Source of the DNA: Sinorhizobium sp.
GTDB lineage: Bacteria > Pseudomonadota > Alphaproteobacteria > Rhizobiales > Rhizobiaceae
NCBI GenBank assembly: GCA_031178305.1
Contig: JAPSJG010000197.1
Location: forward strand, 1 to 7,062
Reading direction: 5' to 3'
Length of the DNA: 7,062 bases
Shown here one piece after another: positions 1 through 4,910 of this stretch; position 1 is the first letter of the stretch, and every line of letters begins with the position of its first letter. Position numbers and translations under genes: made by a program. The notes below the pieces were generated by a model. That model saw only the letters and a program-made list of their open reading frames with translations. It was not told where the DNA came from and searched no databases.

Positions 1-1701
1 CCTAAAGGATCGCAGTCTCCCACCCATCTGGTCACAGCCTTCAGGGCCTGCGCCGGGGCCTTCTGCCTGGTTTTCCTCTATAGCTGCGGCTACAATCTTT
101 TCCTGCTCGCCCCCTCCATATACCTCCTGCAGATCTACGATCGCGTTCTGTCGAGCCGCAGCCCCGACACACTGGTCATGCTGACGCTGATCATTGCGGC
201 GGCCGTGGTGATCGGATCTATCCTGGACATCGTCAGGCGAGCCGCCCTTACGCGCATCGGCAGCTGGCTTGATCACCGGTTGCGACCGGTCGTGCTCACC
301 GCATGCTTCGAATGCGGAGCGCGTGCCGACGCGGGCCTGGCCAACGAATGCTACAAGGATCTGTCGAACCTGCGCCAGTTCCTCGATGCGCCGGCCAGCG
401 CATTGCTCTTCGATATTCCATGGGCGCCGGTGTTCCTGCTTCTCCTGTTTCTGGTTCACCCGGTGCTCGGAGCCATCGGCCTGATGACCGCGGTCGCCCT
501 GCTTCTCATGGCGATCCTCAGCGAATTGACGACGCGGCAGCCGCTGGCGCAGGCAAACGCAGCGCTCGCTCGCAGCCAATTACGCTTCGCAAACGCGTTG
601 CGGTATATCCAGGTCATCCGCGCCATGAACATGCTGAACGGTGCCACCCAGCTCGTCTATCGAGATGCGGAGACCGCGAGACATGCGCAGGACGGCGCGA
701 TGCAGCGGACCGAGATCATCCTCGGGCTATCCAAGTCCGTTCGCATGCTTGCGCAAATCCTGATGATGGGAGCTGCGACCTGGCTCGTTCTCGAACAGAA
801 CGGAAACCCGGGCATTATCTTCGTCTCGAGCTTGTTGCTCGGGCGGGGGCTCGCGCCGATCGAGGGCGCCATCGGCGCGTGGCGCGCCGTCGCCTTTGCC
901 CATGCCGCCTTCCATCGCATCAACCGCATGCTGATCGCGATCGCATCGCAGAACAGGGCCCGGACGGTGGCGATGCCGGAGTCGAGCGGCCTTGTGCTCG
1001 ACCGCGTCGGTTATGTGCTTGCTCCGGCCAATCGCCAGATATTGAACGGCGTCAGCATGCGGCTCGTACCCGGCGACTGTCTCGCGCTGATCGGACCCTC
1101 GGGATCCGGCAAATCGACGCTGGGCAGAATCATCGCCGGCGTGCAGCCGGCAACCTGCGGCTGCGCCCTGCTCGGCGGCGTCGATATCTCGGCTCTGCCG
1201 CTTTACGGCGGCATGCGCCTTGTCGGCTACCTGCCGCAGGATATCGAACTGTTCGGCGGCGCGGTCAAGGACGTCATCGGCCGGCTGGACGGCACCGACG
1301 TCGGCAAGGTCGTCGAGGCGGCCAAGCTCGTCGGGCTGCATGACACGATCATGCGGCTGCCGCAGGGCTACGACACGGATATCGGCGAAGGCGGCGCATC
1401 GCTGCTGCGTGCTCAACGCCAGCAGCTGGGGCTGGCGAGGGCGGTCTATGGTAACCCCGCGCTTGTTGTCCTAGACGATCCGAATTCGAGCCTGGACTAC
1501 GAAGGCGAGCGCAGGCTGTTCGCCGCCGTCGCCCGCATGCGCTCCATGCGGATGATGGTCGTCGTCATCACCCATCGCATGGGCATCCTCCCGATTACGA
1601 ACAAGATCGGGATCATGCGCAACGGCACGATCGAGGCGTTCGGCGACAGCGACTGGATTTTCGATACCTACCTTCAACCTCCAGCCAGGACGGGCACTTA
1701 A
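1..1701 (+). CDS. Type I secretion system permease/ATPase (PrtD-like ABC exporter), 5' partial
   Basis: The frame is open from the first base, so the start codon lies just upstream; 566 residues are visible, close to the usual 570-580 of PrtD-type exporters. ATG 178 is not the start, because it would remove a first membrane segment (visible residues 16-40) and the conserved motif YLLQIYDRVL (41-50). More membrane segments lie near residues 60-78 and 142-176 and around 245-290. The C-terminal nucleotide-binding domain has a perfect Walker A, GPSGSGKST (365-373), a Q-loop glutamine at 413 and an H-loop histidine at 525. Two motifs are unusual: the signature normally LSGGQ reads LLRAQ (468-472), and the residue after the Walker B aspartate is Asp493 (LDDP) where family members usually have Glu. 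From family knowledge it would form an inner-membrane homodimer that energises export of a protein with a C-terminal signal, working with the adaptor encoded next. No substrate can be assigned. Confidence 0.93.
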   Translation, partial: PKGSQSPTHLVTAFRACAGAFCLVFLYSCGYNLFLLAPSIYLLQIYDRVLSSRSPDTLVMLTLIIAAAVVIGSILDIVRRAALTRIGSWLDHRLRPVVLTACFECGARADAGLANECYKDLSNLRQFLDAPASALLFDIPWAPVFLLLLFLVHPVLGAIGLMTAVALLLMAILSELTTRQPLAQANAALARSQLRFANALRYIQVIRAMNMLNGATQLVYRDAETARHAQDGAMQRTEIILGLSKSVRMLAQILMMGAATWLVLEQNGNPGIIFVSSLLLGRGLAPIEGAIGAWRAVAFAHAAFHRINRMLIAIASQNRARTVAMPESSGLVLDRVGYVLAPANRQILNGVSMRLVPGDCLALIGPSGSGKSTLGRIIAGVQPATCGCALLGGVDISALPLYGGMRLVGYLPQDIELFGGAVKDVIGRLDGTDVGKVVEAAKLVGLHDTIMRLPQGYDTDIGEGGASLLRAQRQQLGLARAVYGNPALVVLDDPNSSLDYEGERRLFAAVARMRSMRMMVVVITHRMGILPITNKIGIMRNGTIEAFGDSDWIFDTYLQPPARTGT

Positions 1702-1764
1702 GAGTGGGATGCGCTCACATCCGTTCGGCGCTCCACATGTTTGTTTTTGCCGCATTTGTGCGAC

Positions 1765-1784
1765 GTCAGGTGATGCCACCTGAC
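1765..1784. other. Perfect 8-bp inverted repeat between the exporter and adaptor genes
   Basis: Arms GTCAGGTG (1765-1772) and CACCTGAC (1777-1784) are exact reverse complements around a 4-base ATGC loop. It lies in the 115-bp gap between the ABC exporter stop and the adaptor start, 12 bases before the purine-rich ribosome-binding site. No T-run follows, so it is not a standard intrinsic terminator. It could be an mRNA stability or processing hairpin, or a protein-binding dyad; the sequence does not decide. Confidence 0.55.
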
Positions 1785-1796
1785 TGCGAAATGCTC

Positions 1797-1806
1797 AGGA
1801 AGGAGG
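1797..1806 (+). promoter_or_regulatory. Strong ribosome-binding site for the adaptor gene
   Basis: AGGAAGGAGG ends 10 bases before ATG 1817 and contains a full Shine-Dalgarno core. It fixes ATG 1817 as the start in preference to the internal ATG at 1955, which has no comparable purine tract. Confidence 0.8.
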
Positions 1807-1816
1807 CGCCAGGCCA

Positions 1817-3241
1817 ATGCAACTCGTGAGGATCGAACCTTCCTTCGAACGGACCCATGGACCGGAGATCGATGGGCGGCTTTGCGAGGAGGCCGCCATA
1901 CCGGCCCCTTCTCCCTTTGCCAACGCCCCATTGACGCTTGCAGACGCATCCCCAATGTCGAGACTCCGCCGTGTCGTCTGGACGGGAAATCTGCTAATCG
2001 GCGTTTTCGTCATCGGCTTGGGCGCCTGGTCGAGCTTTGCGCCGCTCAGCAGCGCGGCCATTGCTTCGGGCATCGTCGAGACGGAAACCAATCGCAAGAC
2101 CATCCAGCACCTCGAAGGCGGCATCGTCAGGCGGATTCTCGTCGAAAACGGCGACGCCGTTGCCGCCGGTGAGGTTCTGATCGAACTCGACGACACTAAA
2201 CCGCGCTCCGAGCGTGACGGTTTGCGGTGGCAATTATGGGATGCGAAGGCAAGGCGTGCACGGCTGACCGCCGAGCAGAACAGCTCTGATCACATCGCCT
2301 ATCCGCCGGACCTCTTGGAACTCGCGGCCAAGTATCGGGCGGTCAAGGATATTTTGGCCGGGCAACAGAAGATATTCGATGCGCGGCGGCAGGTCATGCG
2401 CTCCGAAATCGCGATCACGCAGCAGAAGATCAACCAGGTACTCGAGGAGATCGCGGGCCTGAGCGCCCAGAAAGCCGCCCTGATGAAAAGAATCGATATC
2501 TCCCGCCGGGAGCTCGAAACTGCCTCCGGGCTTACCGCCAAGGGCTTGGAAAGAATAAGCCGGGTTCTCATCCTGGAGCGCGAGAAGGCAGATATCGGTG
2601 GCCAGATCGGCGAAGCCGGAGCCCGTATTTCGCGCGCGCACCAGGTCATTAGCGAGGCGCAGGCCTATCTCGTCAAGCTGCGCAGCGACCGTTCAAACGA
2701 AGTCGCGCTCAACCTGCGCGACACGCAGAACCAGCTTCTGCAGTTGGGCGAGCGCTTGCTCGCGATCGACGACCAATTGGAGAGGACCAAGGTCCGGGCG
2801 CCCGAAGACGGGTTCATCATGGACCTGCGCGTCCATACGCCGGGCGGTGTAATCGGCGCCGGAGAGCCCTTGGCGGACCTTGTGCCGCGCTCTACCCGGC
2901 TCGTCGTAGCGGCGCGCATAAAGCCGGAGGACATCAATCAGGTCCATCCGGGACTAGACGCCCAGGTGCATCTCATTCCGTATGATCAGAGGCGGGTTCC
3001 CCTCCTCACGGGAATGGTCGAGTACGTGTCTGCGGATCATCTGGTCGATCCGCAGAGCGGGCACTCCTATTACGCGGCGACCATCCGGGTGACGGACGAA
3101 CGACTCGAGAGCATGGCCGATGTGAAGATGATTCCCGGGATGCCCGTGCAGGCGATGATAATGACCGGCACGAGCAGCGTGGCGATCTACGCGCTGCAGC
3201 CGCTGCTTGACAGTTTCAACAGGGCGTTTCGTGAGAACTGA
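1817..3241 (+). CDS. HlyD/PrtE-family type I secretion membrane fusion protein (periplasmic adaptor)
   Basis: 474 residues, a normal length for a PrtE-type adaptor. The layout is: cytoplasmic N-terminus of about 50 residues; one membrane anchor at roughly 53-75; first half of a lipoyl-like domain with QHLEGGIVRRILV and NGDAVAAGEVLIELDDT (about 97-127); a long, charged helical hairpin (about 128-310); the second lipoyl half starting near KVRAPEDGFI; and a beta-barrel region ending in the family-typical tail with PGMPVQAMIMTG and LQPLLDSFNRAFRE. From family knowledge it bridges the inner-membrane ABC exporter to a TolC-like outer-membrane channel during one-step export. It lies 115 bp after the exporter gene on the same strand, consistent with one operon, although that gap holds a hairpin. 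The start is set by the strong ribosome-binding site. No truncation or frameshift is seen. The cognate outer-membrane protein is not in the window. Confidence 0.94.
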   Translation: MQLVRIEPSFERTHGPEIDGRLCEEAAIPAPSPFANAPLTLADASPMSRLRRVVWTGNLLIGVFVIGLGAWSSFAPLSSAAIASGIVETETNRKTIQHLEGGIVRRILVENGDAVAAGEVLIELDDTKPRSERDGLRWQLWDAKARRARLTAEQNSSDHIAYPPDLLELAAKYRAVKDILAGQQKIFDARRQVMRSEIAITQQKINQVLEEIAGLSAQKAALMKRIDISRRELETASGLTAKGLERISRVLILEREKADIGGQIGEAGARISRAHQVISEAQAYLVKLRSDRSNEVALNLRDTQNQLLQLGERLLAIDDQLERTKVRAPEDGFIMDLRVHTPGGVIGAGEPLADLVPRSTRLVVAARIKPEDINQVHPGLDAQVHLIPYDQRRVPLLTGMVEYVSADHLVDPQSGHSYYAATIRVTDERLESMADVKMIPGMPVQAMIMTGTSSVAIYALQPLLDSFNRAFREN

Positions 3242-3317
3242 GGGTTTATGCAACCAGCGGGAGCTTTGGCCATGCGAGTGGATGCGAAGGCTTCCGTGCA
3301 TTCGCGGCCTCGTTCGC

Positions 3318-3330
3318 TTCCTCGAAGGAA
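3318..3330 (+). promoter_or_regulatory. Ribosome-binding site of the OrfA-like gene inside a small hairpin
   Basis: The purine tract AAGGAA (3325-3330) lies 6 bases before ATG 3337 and is a plausible Shine-Dalgarno. Its AGGAA is complementary to TTCCT at 3318-3322, with a 3-base CGA loop, so a 5-bp hairpin could partly mask the site. The stem is short and may be chance. Confidence 0.4.
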
Positions 3331-3336
3331 ACCAAG

Positions 3337-3606
3337 ATGGGCAAGCGAAAATTCAACGACGATGAAGTCATGGAGATACTCAAGGAACATCAAGCCGGCG
3401 CGACCGTATCGGACGTCTGCCATCGACACGGCATCAGCGCACCGACCTTCTACCGCTGGCAGTCGTCGCAGCTTAAGGGTTGGGACGTCAGCGTCAAGCG
3501 CATGAAGGCGCTGGAGCAGGAGAACCAAAGGCTAAAGAAGTTGCTCGCCGAGGCCATGCTGACCGCGGCGACCCTCAGCGAAATGCTCGAAAAGACGCCG
3601 CACTGA
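3337..3606 (+). CDS. Orphan IS3-family OrfA-like transposase protein (HTH plus coiled coil)
   Basis: 89 residues, full length for an IS3-family OrfA. Residues 10-45 form a helix-turn-helix region of the transposase-8 type, with LKEHQAGATVSDVCHRHGIS followed by a TFYRWQ recognition-helix end. Residues 55-86 form a leucine-zipper-like coiled coil containing ALEQENQRLKKLLAEAML. In a complete IS3 element OrfA binds the terminal repeats and is joined by frameshifting to OrfB, the DDE transposase. Here no OrfB follows: the downstream DNA is the antisense of a regulator gene, and the last 32 bp overlap that gene's 3' end. I see no terminal inverted repeats or target-site duplication around it. The start ATG 3337 has a ribosome-binding site. 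It is either the remnant of an insertion or a domesticated DNA-binding protein; the intact frame allows either. It lies 95 bp after the adaptor gene and could be cotranscribed with it. Confidence 0.82.
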   Translation: MGKRKFNDDEVMEILKEHQAGATVSDVCHRHGISAPTFYRWQSSQLKGWDVSVKRMKALEQENQRLKKLLAEAMLTAATLSEMLEKTPH

Positions 3607-4351
3607 CCACCGTATTTCCGGTTGCGATCCCGCCATTGCCACCGCCGCCCGAACGTCCTCCCAGGAGCGCGACGACTTCCGTCCGGTTCTGCACCTGCAG
3701 CTTGCGCATGATATGCTGCAGATGCATCTTCACGGTGTGATCGGAGAGATTGAGCTTGTCGGCAATGACCTTGTTTGACGAACCGCATCTGAGCTCGGCA
3801 AGCACGTCGACCTCACGCGGCGTGAAGTTGGCGAAGGCGAATTCGCATCCGCGCGCGCCCGGTTGCGTTTCCTCGCCATTGTCGTCATTGGCGGCAGCGC
3901 CATCCTTGATCGCCCGCAGCGGGTCCGGACAGAAGATGCCGCCGGCGAGAACCAGGCGCAAACCGGCGAGCGCAAGCTCTATCCGGAGCGAGGGGGTGAA
4001 AAAGCCACGAACCCCCATCCTGAGGACTTCAGCGGCTCTCGCCATATCGTCCGTGTCCGCCAGCACCGCCACCGGCACATCCGAAAAGCGTTCCCGGATT
4101 TCCGCAAGCTCGGCAGGCAAGCTGCGGCTGCCGGCGCATCTGCCCGCCAGGTCGAGCGTGATCAGGCGTACGTCCATCCCGACTGCCCGGTCGAGCCCCT
4201 CGGTCGAGACCATGTCAATAAAGTTCCAGCCGACGAGTTCGCGCTCGAGAAGCGTCACAATGACCGTACGTGCGAGCGCATGATGCTGAATGACGATCCC
4301 TGTCGGCGCACTGCGGCCGTTGTGGCGCGGCGTTCCTGAATAGATAGACAC
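3575..4351 (-). CDS. LuxR-family (NarL/FixJ-like) transcriptional regulator with degenerate receiver domain
   Basis: 258 residues. Residues 17-147 align by pattern with a response-regulator receiver: IVIQHHALAR, then RLITLDLAG with Asp67 at the usual phosphoacceptor place, then VPVAVLADTDD and MGVRGFFTPS. The usual acidic pair is replaced by Gln22/His23/His24, the switch Thr/Ser by Ala98 and the conserved lysine by Pro120, so phosphorylation is doubtful. Residues 176-230 are a clear LuxR helix-turn-helix, with FTPREVDVLAEL, SNKVIADKLNLSDHTVKMH and a NRTEVV end. A glycine-rich tail (231-258) follows. The start is GTG 4351: an in-frame TGA lies two codons upstream, and a G-rich tract (complement of 4359-4364) sits 7 bases before it as a non-canonical ribosome-binding site. 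Target genes are not shown; by location it may control the secretion genes or itself. It is convergent with the OrfA-like gene. Confidence 0.9.
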   Translation of the reverse strand: MSIYSGTPRHNGRSAPTGIVIQHHALARTVIVTLLERELVGWNFIDMVSTEGLDRAVGMDVRLITLDLAGRCAGSRSLPAELAEIRERFSDVPVAVLADTDDMARAAEVLRMGVRGFFTPSLRIELALAGLRLVLAGGIFCPDPLRAIKDGAAANDDNGEETQPGARGCEFAFANFTPREVDVLAELRCGSSNKVIADKLNLSDHTVKMHLQHIMRKLQVQNRTEVVALLGGRSGGGGNGGIATGNTVVSAASFRAFR

Positions 4352-4403
4352 GAGTCAACCCCCCAGGATTGTGCAACCAATTAGTGTCGCCTAAAGTATG
4401 CCC

Positions 4404-4424
4404 GTTCTTGTATCATGTCATGAG
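4404..4424. repeat. Direct repeat copy 1 (21 bp), possible operator
   Basis: Begins GTTCTTGTATCATG and ends TCATGAG. It matches the copy at 4510-4530 at 18 of 21 positions. It contains the dyad TCATG-T-CATGA (4413-4423). It lies 53-73 bases upstream of the regulator's GTG start, a sensible place for an operator, and overlaps the weak promoter candidate on the minus strand. Its binding protein is unknown; autoregulation by the adjacent LuxR-type protein is one possibility. Confidence 0.5.
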
Positions 4425-4509
4425 ATAAACAGGATTAATCCCGTCGGGGTAAGTATAGATAACACGTTGCGAACAATAGGAAAATTCATCCGCACATCAT
4501 AATGCTGCA

Positions 4510-4530
4510 GTTCTTGTAACATATCTTGAG
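4510..4530. repeat. Direct repeat copy 2 (21 bp), possible operator
   Basis: Begins GTTCTTGTAACATA and ends TCTTGAG; 18 of 21 bases match the copy at 4404-4424, differing at repeat positions 10, 14 and 17. The two copies start 106 bp apart, close to ten helical turns, so a protein bound at both would lie on the same DNA face. Confidence 0.5.
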
Positions 4531-4540
4531 CGGGATATGT
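4519..4540. repeat. 7-bp inverted repeat overlapping direct repeat copy 2
   Basis: Arms ACATATC (4519-4525) and GATATGT (4534-4540) are exact reverse complements separated by 8 bases. This dyad begins inside the second direct-repeat copy; the first copy has a different dyad, so the two symmetries are not the same site. Could be a dimeric regulator site or chance in AT-rich DNA. Confidence 0.35.
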
Positions 4541-4661
4541 CAGTACCTCTTACAGCATCCGGCAAGCCGCGATCCAAGGTCGGAGCGCACCCCCTCTTCG
4601 GCAGTTTTGGAGAGCTTAATATTCATCCGCCGCCGTAACGGGCGGTTCTTCCTACAGCGCC

Positions 4662-4682
4662 GCGCGTCTTACTCAGACGCGC
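4662..4682. other. GC-rich 8-bp hairpin
   Basis: GCGCGTCT (4662-4669) and AGACGCGC (4675-4682) are perfect reverse complements around the 5-base loop TACTC. This would form a stable RNA or DNA hairpin. No T-run follows on either strand, so I do not call an intrinsic terminator. It may be part of a leader or untranslated structure. Confidence 0.5.
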
Positions 4683-4800
4683 AAAGGTCGTTTCAGCCCT
4701 TTCGATCGCTGCACGTCTTTGTCCTTCGATCGAGGTCAATTCAAGGAGACCTGCAGTAGACCAGCACCGCTCGCAACCAGGTCGGGGGACACCCCTCAGC

Positions 4801-4853
4801 GAGCCTGCATCATACTGGTCGTGCAGTATGATGATAATGTCGTAGACAGGCTC
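4801..4853. promoter_or_regulatory. Nested inverted repeat upstream of the oxidoreductase gene
   Basis: Inner arms CATCATACT (4808-4816) and AGTATGATG (4825-4833) are perfect 9-bp complements with an 8-base loop. Directly outside, GAGCCTG (4801-4807) pairs perfectly with CAGGCTC (4847-4853), leaving a 13-base one-sided bulge (4834-4846). The sixteen paired bases on the left are contiguous. The element ends 57 bases before the oxidoreductase ATG, so it could be a 5'-leader structure or an operator. It matches no riboswitch class I recognise. Confidence 0.5.
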
Positions 4854-4910
4854 AAATCGCGTCGTTGCTCGCTCTAATATCCCGCCAAACACCAACTAGG
4901 GTCGCAATCC

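Larger units (their letters stand above)
4352..4910. other. 559-bp non-coding region between divergent regulator and oxidoreductase genes
   Basis: No convincing gene is seen. Bases 4381-4560 are about 42% GC by my count, clearly below the flanking genes, as expected for a regulatory region. It should hold the promoter of the minus-strand regulator and that of the plus-strand oxidoreductase. I could not assign either with confidence; a weak minus-strand candidate is ATGACA (complement of 4416-4421) with TACTTT (complement of 4393-4398), 17-bp spacer. The region carries a 21-bp direct repeat and several inverted repeats listed separately, plus the octamer TTCGATCG twice (4701-4708 and 4724-4731). 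No tRNA, intrinsic terminator or recognised riboswitch was found. Confidence 0.6.

Noticed and set aside
303..1343. 346-codon open frame on the plus strand in another frame
   Set aside because: Lies inside the ABC exporter gene; Arg/Ala/Pro/Gly-rich with no motif, so a codon-bias shadow.
1765..1784. Intrinsic terminator after the exporter gene
   Set aside because: The hairpin is perfect but lacks a following T-run, and the adaptor gene that follows is expected to be cotranscribed.
3337..3606. Complete IS3-family insertion sequence
   Set aside because: Only the OrfA part is present. No OrfB frame follows on the plus strand, and no terminal inverted repeats or flanking duplication could be found.
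4526..4759. 77-codon plus-strand frame in the intergenic region
   Set aside because: TTG start without a ribosome-binding site, Ser/Arg-rich random-looking product, no motif.
4623..4895. 90-codon minus-strand frame in the intergenic region
   Set aside because: Needs a TTG start, has mixed third-position composition, no ribosome-binding site and no recognised domain, and is crossed by both inverted repeats. A decayed gene remnant cannot be fully excluded.
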